From the NCBI GenBank assembly GCA_020849765.1, contig JADLAY010000006.1:1-64000 (forward strand): a DNA stretch of 64,000 bases. Reading direction: 5' to 3'. The position numbers and the translations under genes are program-made. Under the pieces are notes generated by a model that did not search any database, was not told where the DNA came from, and saw only the letters and a list, made by a program, of their open reading frames with translations. Origin of the DNA: Anaerolineae bacterium (lineage in GTDB: Bacteria > Chloroflexota > Anaerolineae > Aggregatilineales > Phototrophicaceae). Shown here in pieces: positions 34,914 to 42,770 of the stretch. Each line of letters begins with the position of its first letter. Within the stretch, counting starts at the first letter, position 1.

Positions 34914-36182
34914 CTACGAGCCCGGCTCCATCATCGCGTCCATGCCGGGCAGCCAGACAACCGGAGGCGGCCAGTTGCCATCGACCTCGGCCTGCGTGAC
35001 TTCGAAGACGGCCAGCGCTTCGCCAGTGGCGCAGTCGCCGGTCTCATTGCAGGTCAGGTTACCGGTCAGGCCGGGGTAATCGGTCAGGCCGCTGATGTAA
35101 TCACGCAGGGCCTGACGACCGACGCTGATCGAGCCATCATCGGCGACGACTGCGACGGCTTCAATGGCGTTGAGCAGGATGTTGGTCGCGTCATAAGCAT
35201 GAGCGTGGAAACCGCTCGGCGGCACGCCACCAACGACCTCGTCCCAGCGGGCGAGGAAAGCGTCATAGGCTTCGCTCTCGGCAACGTACGGGCCGGAGAG
35301 GAACTTGCCGACTGCCGGTTCGCCCGTGTTCTCCGGGAACGTATCGGCGAAGCTGGCATCCGCACCCATCAACGTGACTTCTTCGAGGCCGGGGGTCTCG
35401 CGGGCCTGGACGGTGAAGAATTCGGATTCAGGCTGGAAGATCGGGAAGTAGATGATTTCCGCACCGGAAGCCGAGATATCGGTCAGGATGGCGCTCATAT
35501 CGGTGTCGCCAACGTTGACCGCACCCTGGAAGACAACTTCGCCACCGAGTTCGGTGAAGGTGTCCGCCATCACGGCCTGGAGGCTCTCAGCGTAGGGGCT
35601 GCCGTCATGGACGGTCGCCAGCTTGGTCTTGCCGAGGATGTTGTAGGCGAAGTCCGCCGCGATCGCGCCCTGGAACAGGTCGTTGTGCGCGGTGCGGTAG
35701 TAACCCGGTTCCCAAACGCCGCCCTTGTCAGGGTCGGTTTCGGTCAGACGCGGGGACGTGTTGGAGGGCGAAATCATCAACATGCCGGCTTCGCTGATGA
35801 TCGGCAGGGCCGCGACTGCTTCACTGGAGCAGTTAGAGCCGATGATGCCGAGCACCTGCGGGTTGGCGGCAATACGCTGGCCTGCTGCCTGACCACCTTC
35901 GGCGGAGCAGAGGCTGTCTTCACCGACGAGTTCGATCTCATGGCCGAGCAATTCGCCGTCGCGATCATCAATCGCCACTTCGATTGCACCGAGCGAGTCT
36001 TCACCGAGGCTGGCCGTGCCGCCGGAAATCGTCAGCATGTAGGCGACGGTGATCGGATCATCGGGGCCGAGCTCGACGCAACCGATTTCATCGGTGCAGT
36101 CTTGCGCGCCCACCGGCATGACCGCCACGCCAAGCAGGGCGACCAGGGCAAACACGGACAACACAACAAGCAAACGTTTCAT
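34914..36182 (-). CDS. livK: Branched-chain amino acid ABC substrate-binding protein
   Basis: A 422-residue periplasmic-binding-fold protein of the Leu/Ile/Val (type I) family. The signal peptide MKRLLVVLSVFALVALLGVA is followed by a cleavage site of type A-x-A near VGAQ; there is no lipobox. The mature part has DPITVAYMLTISGGTASLGEDSLGAIEVAID, GSNCSSEAVAALPIISEAGMLMISPSNTSP, and YRTAHNDLFQGAIAADFAYN, all standard for the family. Ligand could be branched-chain amino acids or related amides. First gene of the operon, directly after a sigma-70-like promoter. Confidence 0.93.
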   Translation of the reverse strand: MKRLLVVLSVFALVALLGVAVMPVGAQDCTDEIGCVELGPDDPITVAYMLTISGGTASLGEDSLGAIEVAIDDRDGELLGHEIELVGEDSLCSAEGGQAAGQRIAANPQVLGIIGSNCSSEAVAALPIISEAGMLMISPSNTSPRLTETDPDKGGVWEPGYYRTAHNDLFQGAIAADFAYNILGKTKLATVHDGSPYAESLQAVMADTFTELGGEVVFQGAVNVGDTDMSAILTDISASGAEIIYFPIFQPESEFFTVQARETPGLEEVTLMGADASFADTFPENTGEPAVGKFLSGPYVAESEAYDAFLARWDEVVGGVPPSGFHAHAYDATNILLNAIEAVAVVADDGSISVGRQALRDYISGLTDYPGLTGNLTCNETGDCATGEALAVFEVTQAEVDGNWPPPVVWLPGMDAMMEPGS

Positions 36183-36295
36183 ATCTCAATGCCTCCTAAA
36201 GCGTAGCGCGTACAGCAGACCGATAGGGGGTCCTATCCTCAATTTGGATGCGCGAAAAACGCATCGTCCATCACGTCTGGACGTTGGGATGGTTA

Positions 36296-36324
36296 ATTCT
36301 ATAGAGCCAATTCTAGGGATGCAA
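36296..36324 (-). promoter_or_regulatory. Sigma-70-type promoter of the Liv operon
   Basis: On the minus strand, TTGCAT (36319-36324), 17 bases, then TAGAAT (36296-36301), about 110 bases upstream of the binding-protein ATG. Both hexamers match consensus well. In the 36183-36535 gap nothing else stands out. Confidence 0.5.
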
Positions 36325-36535
36325 ATTTTGGTCAGCTAACTTTCTTGAGGCGTCAAGCACCATATGAGACAACCGTATACCACGCTCCGGCAGCGGTCAC
36401 GCCAGTCATGACGTTTTGCAGTGCGGGCACATGACCTCAGTCATACACCGTGGTGTTATGCTGATCGTAAGCTCGCAGCGTTGCCCGGCTTATTCGGGCT
36501 GATGTGGCGCTCATGAGCGTCTAGGCAGGTGAGAC

Positions 36536-37669
36536 ATGCAGATATTTGTGGACAGGCACATCGATGCGCTGACCCCGGAGCGTCTGGCACGACTGGTAAA
36601 CGTGCACGGCGCTCTTTGTTTATCTTTGTATATGCCGACCGTGCGCAGCGGTGACCAGACCCGGCAAAACCCGATCCGCTACAAGAACCTGTGCAAGCGC
36701 GCGGCGGACATGCTGGCGGAGCGACAAACGCCCGGCGCTGTCGTCGACGCGCTGACGGCGCGGCTGGGAGAACTTGACGGAGGCGACCCGCGCTTCTGGG
36801 AGCATCAGAGCGATGGACTGGCTGTGTTCGTCAGCGAGGATGATTTCGATTCACTGCGCCTGCCGCAGACTTTCGCGGAGTGCGTCTGCATCGGCGCGAC
36901 CTTCGACGTGCTGTCGCTGCTGCCCGCGCTGCGCCTGAACGCGCGCTTCGCCCTGCTCAACCTGGACTTGAACCGCGTGCGCCTGTACACGGGCAGCGCG
37001 CTGTCGTTGGACGTGATCGATCTGCCGGACGTGGCGGAGAGCCTGCGCGATCATCTCGGCAGCATCGAGCACGAGCGTCAACTGCGCATGCACAGTGTGG
37101 GCGGTGACGGCGGGAGCGTGGTTTTCCACGGCCATGGCCCGGATGATCGGACGCGCAAGGACGAGATGCGCGAATTCTTCCGTTTGCTGGATGCGGCGCT
37201 CTGCCGCGCGCTGGCGGCGGAGCATCTGCCGCTGGTGCTGGCGGGCACCCCGGCTAACCGCGGTTTGTATCGCGAGGTCAGCCGCTATCCGCATCTGATG
37301 GGGGCGGGCATCGAGATCGACCGCGAGGCGGACGACCCCGGCTCACTGCACGCAAGGGCGCTGCCGGTCGCGCGGGCACTGGCCGAATCCGAGGTGCAGG
37401 CGGCGCTGGCGCGGATGCAGACCGGCGCGCGTCGGGTGACGGGGATTGAGGCGGTGCTGCCCGCCGCCCAGGCCGGGCGCATCGACACGCTGTTCGTGCC
37501 GGAGGATCTGCGCATCCCCGGCCGCTTCGACGCCGACCAAGGCATCCTCCACGGCGAGGGCGATGGCGATGACCTGCTCAATCAGGCCGTCGTCTTCACA
37601 CTGGTGCAGGGCGGGCAGGTCTACAGCGTCGCGCCGAGCGCCTCCCCGGCGGCCCTGCTGCGTTACTGA
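36536..37669 (+). CDS. baeRF-type protein (bacterial eRF1-like family)
   Basis: A 377-residue protein with no signal or membrane segment. It begins with a helix-hairpin-like LTPERLARLVNVHGALCLSLYMPT, continues with a hydrophobic FALLNLDLNRVRLYTG and has a central HGHGPDDRTRKDEMREFFRLLDAAL and LVLAGTPANRGLYREVSRYPHLM. This order matches the family described as bacterial relatives of archaeo-eukaryotic release factor aRF1/eRF1 (baeRF families), proposed to act on ribosomes or RNA. I know of no experimental function. AGGTGAG precedes the ATG by two bases. Monocistronic, convergent with the flavin-fold gene that follows. Confidence 0.7.
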   Translation: MQIFVDRHIDALTPERLARLVNVHGALCLSLYMPTVRSGDQTRQNPIRYKNLCKRAADMLAERQTPGAVVDALTARLGELDGGDPRFWEHQSDGLAVFVSEDDFDSLRLPQTFAECVCIGATFDVLSLLPALRLNARFALLNLDLNRVRLYTGSALSLDVIDLPDVAESLRDHLGSIEHERQLRMHSVGGDGGSVVFHGHGPDDRTRKDEMREFFRLLDAALCRALAAEHLPLVLAGTPANRGLYREVSRYPHLMGAGIEIDREADDPGSLHARALPVARALAESEVQAALARMQTGARRVTGIEAVLPAAQAGRIDTLFVPEDLRIPGRFDADQGILHGEGDGDDLLNQAVVFTLVQGGQVYSVAPSASPAALLRY

Positions 37670-37681
37670 GCGGCGCCCGCC

Positions 37682-38179
37682 CTAAGCTGGATCGTCGAAC
37701 GTCCAGCGGGTGGCGGTCTTCGGGAAGTCGTGCTCGAGCCAGGTCAGCCCGGTGCGCGGCCGGAAGCCCCAGAAGGTGGAGCCTTCCGGTGAGTCGTCGA
37801 CCGGGTTGAGGCCGTATTTCGCTTCATAGAGCTTGCCGAAGCGCTCGACGATGCTCACATCCCGCATGACTTCGACGCGCCCTTCGAGGATGACCACGTC
37901 ATCCCCGCTTTCGAGATGGACGACGACGTTGGCGTTGTGGCGGAAGTTGCGCTCTTTGCGCGTGCCTTCGCCGGTGCCGAAGACGAGCATACCGTCCATC
38001 CAGATCGCCCAGACGGGTGCGGCGTGCGGGTTGCCGTCGGCGCCCGCCGTGCTGATCCAGTAGTTGCGCGACCTGGTGAGCTGGTCGACCGCCCAATCCC
38101 AGGCCATCAGGCCGTCAGGCTCGGTCGAGATGCCGTAGTTCTTCATGCCGGGGCGGCTGGGGTGGGGGTTCGGCGTCAT
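37682..38179 (-). CDS. Pyridoxamine 5'-phosphate oxidase-like protein (third copy)
   Basis: A 165-residue PNPOx-like protein. It has NYWISTAGADGNPHAAPVWAIWMDGMLVFGTG followed by RKERNFRHNANVVVHLESGDDVVILEGRVE, which is the flavin/F420-binding half-barrel pattern. The start could also be the Met at 38146 (MKNYGISTEPDG); 38179 is the first ATG and has AAGGAG upstream. Not part of an operon. Cofactor unknown. Confidence 0.87.
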   Translation of the reverse strand: MTPNPHPSRPGMKNYGISTEPDGLMAWDWAVDQLTRSRNYWISTAGADGNPHAAPVWAIWMDGMLVFGTGEGTRKERNFRHNANVVVHLESGDDVVILEGRVEVMRDVSIVERFGKLYEAKYGLNPVDDSPEGSTFWGFRPRTGLTWLEHDFPKTATRWTFDDPA

Positions 38180-38189
38180 CAGGAACTCC

Positions 38190-38435
38190 TTCGGGTCTCA
38201 TTTTTGGTGCTCAGTGCTCGGTACTCGGTGCTCAGTAAGGTGGTTCTGAGTTCTGGGTAATGAGTGCTCAGTTCTCGGTACCCCGTTCACAGCGCGAATT
38301 CATGTACTTGGGCAATCATCGTCGAATGTGTGCGCGGTTCCCGCCTCTCACTTTCGCTGTCCGGCAGCCCGCTTCCAGCGGGCTTTGCAACGTCAGCCGG
38401 TGGCTTGAGCCACCGGCGGCTGCGGCTGGGTGGGT
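38190..38435. repeat. Heptanucleotide tract followed by hairpin array (locus 3)
   Basis: 38200-38290 repeats GTGCTCAGTGCTCGGTACT-like units with a seven-base period. AGCCCGC-TTCCA-GCGGGCT (38366-38384) and GCCGGTGGC-TTGA-GCCACCGGC (38396-38417) follow as perfect hairpins. The 38180-38467 gap has no gene. Confidence 0.7.
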
Positions 38436-38467
38436 TGAATCCGTGAACCTCCTATGACACGCGAGCG

Positions 38468-39376
38468 TCATTGTGTGACGTTGTCGAACAGGCGCGCGGC
38501 GAGGGCGACTTCGGTGCCCGCGAGGCCGGAGCTGATGAAGAGCGAGGGGCCATCGCCTGCCGGGCGCGCGATCTTGCCCGCGACCACGTCGGCCAGTTCG
38601 AGCAGCGTCTTGCCCGCGCCGTCGAGGATGGAGCCCTCGGCGTAGTTGTGCGTCTGTTCCGGGCTGTCGGTCACGATCCAGGCGGCGCTCGCGACCAGAT
38701 CGTCGTCGACCTCGCGGAAGTTGCGACCCTTGGTGCCGAGCGTCGAAACGTGCGCGCCGGGCATCAGCCATTCGGCATGAAGGATCGTCTCGCGCGTGGT
38801 CGTCGCGGTCACGATCAGCGGCGCATTGTGCACGGCTTCCTCGATGCTGCCGACCGGCGCGATGTTGAGATCCGGCCATGTGGCTCGCGCCTTGTCGCAA
38901 AAGGCGGCGCGACGCTCCGGCGAGCGAGCGTAAACGCGCACCGCATCGAGCGTGCGCACGGCCAGGATCGCCTGCAACTGCGTCCACGCCTGGCGCCCTG
39001 CGCCGACCAGGGCGAGGACGGTCGCGCTCGGCGGCGTCATGTGCTTGATCGCCACGCCGCCGATGGCGCCCGTGCGCAGCGCGCCGACCGCACCCCCGAC
39101 GACGAAGCCCTTGAGCGCGCCGCCGTCGCGATCCCAGACGACGACCACCTGATCGTCGTGGCTGAACGATCCGCGCAGGTAGACGCGAAAGCCGACGCCA
39201 TCCGGCACCGCGCCGGGCGTGAAAACCATGCGGCCTTCGGGAAAGGGCATCTCCCAGCGGGCCGTCCCGGCGGTCTGGCCCTCGGCGCGGGCGCGGAAGA
39301 CGGACTCCATGACGGCGACGGCCTCGGCGGGCGAGACATGCCGGTGCAGATCATCATCGTTCAATAGAAGGGGCAT
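38468..39376 (-). CDS. Ornithine cyclodeaminase / mu-crystallin family protein
   Basis: A 302-residue NAD(P)-binding protein. LLNDDDLHRHVSPAEAVAVMESVF and FPEGRMVFTPGAVPDGVGFRVY form the substrate domain. The Rossmann motif is ALVGAGRQAWTQLQAILAVR (about residues 120-139), and VNNAPLIVTATTTRETIL-like (VHNAPLIVTATTTRE) and GTKGRNFREVDDDLV complete the family pattern. Members include ornithine cyclodeaminase, ketimine reductases and alanine dehydrogenase. The catalytic residues are not clear enough to pick among these. Start 39376 (MPLLLNDDDLH) has AGGAG nine bases upstream; the frame to 39523 is not needed. Confidence 0.87.
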   Translation of the reverse strand: MPLLLNDDDLHRHVSPAEAVAVMESVFRARAEGQTAGTARWEMPFPEGRMVFTPGAVPDGVGFRVYLRGSFSHDDQVVVVWDRDGGALKGFVVGGAVGALRTGAIGGVAIKHMTPPSATVLALVGAGRQAWTQLQAILAVRTLDAVRVYARSPERRAAFCDKARATWPDLNIAPVGSIEEAVHNAPLIVTATTTRETILHAEWLMPGAHVSTLGTKGRNFREVDDDLVASAAWIVTDSPEQTHNYAEGSILDGAGKTLLELADVVAGKIARPAGDGPSLFISSGLAGTEVALAARLFDNVTQ

Positions 39377-39539
39377 GGGCCGCAGCTCCTGAATCGCTCG
39401 TGTGAAGATGCCGCGATCATACCGCGACGGGATGAGAAGGGGAATCTGAACTACGGTGTCACGGCGGACACAGGGGGGAAGGTGAAAAGGGACATATGAA
39501 CGGCAAAGGCGCAAAGGACGCAACGGGGAAAATACGGAT

Positions 39540-39835
39540 AAACAGTTCCCTGGACTGTGAACTGAGTACCGTGAACTGTGAACCAGGTACCGAGAACTGA
39601 GAACTCTGTACCCAGAACTCAGAACTACCTAACTTATGGAGAAACCAGTTCAAATTGACATGATTCATGCTTGCGCTTGCCGGACGTTGAAACGCCCGGC
39701 TAACCGAAATCAAGCGCACTAAAGGCGCTGGAAAACAGCCCATCAATACGCTGATGATGCCCATCCTATTTGTTCGATCCATGAGAACTCGGTACCCAGA
39801 ACTCAGAACTACCTAACTGAGCACTGAGCACCAAT
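39540..39835. repeat. Heptanucleotide tracts plus hairpin element (direct partner of 12700-12950)
   Basis: 39540-39630 and 39781-39832 are GAACTCAGTACCCA-type seven-base repeats. Between them, 39640-39780 carries GCCGGACG/CGCCCGGC and GCGC/GCGC stems. The element is the inverted counterpart of 12700-12950. A GCGCAAAGGACGC tract (about 39510) precedes it. Confidence 0.75.
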
Positions 39836-39852
39836 TTCCGAGGCTAACCCGC

Positions 39853-39883
39853 TTGATTTGCTCACGGGCTAATCTGCTAGAAT
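39853..39883 (+). promoter_or_regulatory. Possible promoter of the second EamA gene
   Basis: TTGATT (39853-39858), 19 bases, then an extended -10 TGCTAGAAT (hexamer 39878-39883). The spacer is long, which lowers confidence. It ends about 42 bases before the ATG. Confidence 0.4.
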
Positions 39884-39925
39884 AGTCGCACCTGCGCGGC
39901 AACGACACAAACATCGATCAACCCT

Positions 39926-40795
39926 ATGACCTCACGACAACTCGGCATCGTCTATGGCCTGCTGGCGGCCGCCATCTGGGGCGGCATGTACGTCGTCTCC
40001 GACGTGGTATTGCAAGTGATCCCGCCGTTCACGCTGCTGACGATCCGGCTGCTGCTCGGCATCCTGGTGCTGGCGCTGATCCTGATCGCGCGCAGACCGG
40101 CGGGGCTGCCGAAGAACGTGCCCTCGCTGCTGGCGGTCGGCTTCCTCGGCTTTGGCGTCAGCGTCGGCTTGCAGTTCGTCGGCACGGATCTGTCGACGGC
40201 GGTCAACGGCGCGCTGATCACGAGTGCGGCGCCCGCCTTTATCCTGATCTTCGCGGCGCTGCTGCTGCGCGAGCAGATGACGATGCGGCGCGTACTCGCC
40301 GTGGCGCTGGCGAGCGTCGGCGTCCTCCTGATCGTCGATCTGACGAAGGTCGATTTGAGCAGCGATCTATTCCTGGGCAATGCAGCGCTGGTGGGCGCGG
40401 CGCTGACCTGGGGCCTGTACTCGGTGCTGGTGCGCCGCGTGAGCGAGACGACCGACACGCTGATGGTGACGCTGATCGCCTTCTGCGGCGGACTGCTGCT
40501 GACGATCCCGCTGGCGCTGATCGAGCTCCAATCGCGGCCCATCGGCACGATCGACGTGCCGGTCGTGCTCGGCATCCTCTATCTCGGCGTCGTTTCGACG
40601 GCGGGCGCGATGTGGTTCTGGAATCGCGCCTTTGCGCTGGTCGACGCGGGCACGGCCTCGCTGACGTTTTTCGCGCAGCCGCTGGTTGGGGCGCTGCTCG
40701 GCGCGCTGCTGCTGGGGCAGTCGCTGACCGGCGCGGCGGTGATCGGCGGGCTGCTGATCGCTGCGGGTGTGCTGCTGGCGATGCGGCGGGCGTGA
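39926..40795 (+). CDS. EamA/DMT-superfamily transporter
   Basis: A 289-residue, ten-helix permease with two EamA repeats. The first begins IVYGLLAAAIWGGMYVVSD, the second GNAALVGAALTWGLYSVLVRRVS. LKFVGTDLS-like (LQFVGTDLSTAVNGALITSAAPAFI) is the standard run in helix 3-4. Unlike the other EamA gene at 16343, no riboswitch lies upstream. Substrate unknown. ATG start; monocistronic. Confidence 0.9.
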   Translation: MTSRQLGIVYGLLAAAIWGGMYVVSDVVLQVIPPFTLLTIRLLLGILVLALILIARRPAGLPKNVPSLLAVGFLGFGVSVGLQFVGTDLSTAVNGALITSAAPAFILIFAALLLREQMTMRRVLAVALASVGVLLIVDLTKVDLSSDLFLGNAALVGAALTWGLYSVLVRRVSETTDTLMVTLIAFCGGLLLTIPLALIELQSRPIGTIDVPVVLGILYLGVVSTAGAMWFWNRAFALVDAGTASLTFFAQPLVGALLGALLLGQSLTGAAVIGGLLIAAGVLLAMRRA

Positions 40796-40867
40796 GGGGC
40801 ATCGACGTCGTAATGACACCAACGACGGGATGTGCAGTAAGTCGTTCGGAGTGATTTGAAATGCTTT

Positions 40868-41012
40868 TGCGTCCGCCGGACGTTGAAACGCCCGGCTAAG
40901 GTTAATCAAGCGCACTAAAGGCGCTCCTCAATCGGTTCTGATTTGTACCAAATAGCCCCTTCAGCGGGCTTGATTTTCTTTAGCCGTTCGGCTTAAGCCA
41001 ACGGCGGCAAAA
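40868..41012. repeat. Hairpin array (covarying family, locus 5)
   Basis: Stems include GCCGGACGTTGAAACGCCCGGC (about 40876-40897), GCGC-ACTAAAG-GCGC (about 40909-40923), a GCCCCTTCAGCGGGC-like unit (about 40957-40971) and GCCGTTCGGCTTAAGCCAAC closed by GGC (about 40984-41006). The 40796-41105 gap has no gene. Confidence 0.65.
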
Positions 41013-41117
41013 GATGAATCATCCGCAGCAGGCGCGTCGTGAAGCTTCTGTGGTATAAAACGCATTTGTTCGGAATGAACTTATCGTCTAGCCGGTTACG
41101 ACGGGGTGCGGGCCGGG

Positions 41118-41147
41118 TTGACACGCTTTTCGGCGCGATGCTATACT
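41118..41147 (+). promoter_or_regulatory. Strong sigma-70 promoter
   Basis: A perfect TTGACA (41118-41123), an 18-base spacer and TATACT (41142-41147). It lies downstream of the earliest possible GTG start at 41106 and so decides that the membrane protein gene starts at 41166 or 41178. Confidence 0.7.
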
Positions 41148-41165
41148 GCCGCGTCATCGCTAGAA

Positions 41166-42770
41166 ATGCTTGACGACATGCTGATCGAACGCACCGCCTG
41201 GACGGATCGCCTGCTGCATCAGCGCCCGCTGATCGCCGTCCTATCTATCGCAGCGGCGGCGCTGCTGGCGCTCTATCTGTTCAACCTCCAATCGACCGCC
41301 AAACCTACCGCCATTGAACTGACGCGCGGCGAAGCTTCGGTGGCCTTCTACGGCGACCGTCTGCTGCTGCCGGGCATCTGCGTGGGTGTGCGCTGGCAGG
41401 TCGATGGCATCCGCGAGGTCTATTTGAATGACGTGGGCGTGGTCGGCAGCGGGACGCGCGAAAGCTGCATCCCAGACGCGCCGAAGTTGACTGTCGTCTT
41501 CGGCGACGGCGTTCGCGAAGAGTACACCCTCGACGTGGCCCATCTGTCTGACGACCCGGCGGTGGCGCTGGTGCTGGCGGCGTGCGTCGTCCTGGTCGGC
41601 ATCGGGGCGCTGCTGCTGCTTGGCGCGCCCGGCCTGATCGTCGTGCTGACGGTCGCCCTCTTCGCGCCGCTGCTGCGCTGGTATGCCAACACGGGCGGCG
41701 ATTACATCACGCACCAGTTCTTCGCCCAGCAGGCGCTCGAAACCGGGCAGTGGAGCGCGCTGCCGCCGCATTTCGTCTACCACGGCTTCATCCTGGGCGT
41801 GTCCGCACTGACCGGCATCGACCTGGAGAACGCTAGCTTCTGGGTCGTGCTGGTGGCGCAGATCGCGACCGCGCTGGGCGTTTTCGTCCTGCTGCGGCTG
41901 ATCGTCCGGCGCGAGGGCGATGGGCTGCGGGCACAGGTGATCGATGCCCTGCTGACGGTCGGGCTGCTGATCGTCGCCTCGCTCGCTATCGCTAATCCGT
42001 GGTTCCCGGTCGCGAGCCGACCGCTGCTGGCGCCGCCGAACACCTATCACAGCCCGACGATGGTCTTCTCGCGCGCGTTTTCGGTCTGGCTGTTCGTCGC
42101 CTTCATGGCGGCGCTCAGGCGCGAGGATCGGGCTGGCGGGCGCTGGCTCGCGAGCCTGGTCGTGATTGCGCTGCTGACGGTCGTCGGCACGCTGTCCAAG
42201 CCGAACTATACGCTGGCGCTGGCGCCGGTCTGCGCGCTGCTGATCGCTTACGGCATCTGGCGCAGGCAGTCGATCGCGCGGCTGGCGCTGCTGGCGGGCG
42301 TGATCGTCCCGGCGGCGCTGGTGCTGATCGGGCAGTACGCCTTCCTCTATGGGCCGGGCGCGCAGTCGACCGTCTACGGCCAACAGGCATCGATCACGTT
42401 AGCACCACTGGCATTGACCGAGACTTATCATCTGCCTGCCTGGTGGCTGCCGGTCGAGATCGCGCTGTCGGCGCTGTTCCCGGCGGCGGTCTACCTGCTG
42501 TTCCCGGAGTCGCGGCGCGACCTCAGCTTCAACATGGCATGGCTGGCTTTCGGCGTGGCGGTGGCGACCTCGCTGCTGTTCGTCGAGATGCCGCGCGCGA
42601 CCGACGCCAATCTGACCTGGGGCAACCAGGCCACGCTGCTGATCGCCTTCGCGGTCGCCGCGGGATGGTGGCTGCGCGCGGCCCGGCGCATCGACTGGCG
42701 CTGGCTGTTGGCTGCGGGCATTCTGGCGGCGCATCTGCTGGCGGGCCTGACGTGGACGCTGCACCCATGA
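41166..42770 (+). CDS. Polytopic membrane protein, GT-C glycosyltransferase-like
   Basis: A 534-residue protein from ATG 41166, chosen because of the promoter just upstream; ATG 41178 is an alternative. One N-terminal helix (PLIAVLSIAAAALLALYLFN), a periplasmic domain of about 90 residues, then about ten helices. The loop GGDYITHQFFAQQALETGQW after the second helix has a D-x-x-x-H and W pattern seen in GT-C-fold glycosyltransferases that use polyprenyl-phosphate sugars, but I cannot assign catalytic acids. Translationally coupled through an ATGA overlap to the next gene. Function inferred from fold and neighbour only. Confidence 0.75.
   Translation: MLDDMLIERTAWTDRLLHQRPLIAVLSIAAAALLALYLFNLQSTAKPTAIELTRGEASVAFYGDRLLLPGICVGVRWQVDGIREVYLNDVGVVGSGTRESCIPDAPKLTVVFGDGVREEYTLDVAHLSDDPAVALVLAACVVLVGIGALLLLGAPGLIVVLTVALFAPLLRWYANTGGDYITHQFFAQQALETGQWSALPPHFVYHGFILGVSALTGIDLENASFWVVLVAQIATALGVFVLLRLIVRREGDGLRAQVIDALLTVGLLIVASLAIANPWFPVASRPLLAPPNTYHSPTMVFSRAFSVWLFVAFMAALRREDRAGGRWLASLVVIALLTVVGTLSKPNYTLALAPVCALLIAYGIWRRQSIARLALLAGVIVPAALVLIGQYAFLYGPGAQSTVYGQQASITLAPLALTETYHLPAWWLPVEIALSALFPAAVYLLFPESRRDLSFNMAWLAFGVAVATSLLFVEMPRATDANLTWGNQATLLIAFAVAAGWWLRAARRIDWRWLLAAGILAAHLLAGLTWTLHP

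Noticed and set aside
41999..42766. Upstream extension of the second membrane protein frame
   Set aside because: It overlaps the preceding membrane protein gene in another frame and is rich in A/R/G; the homologous start is at 42767.
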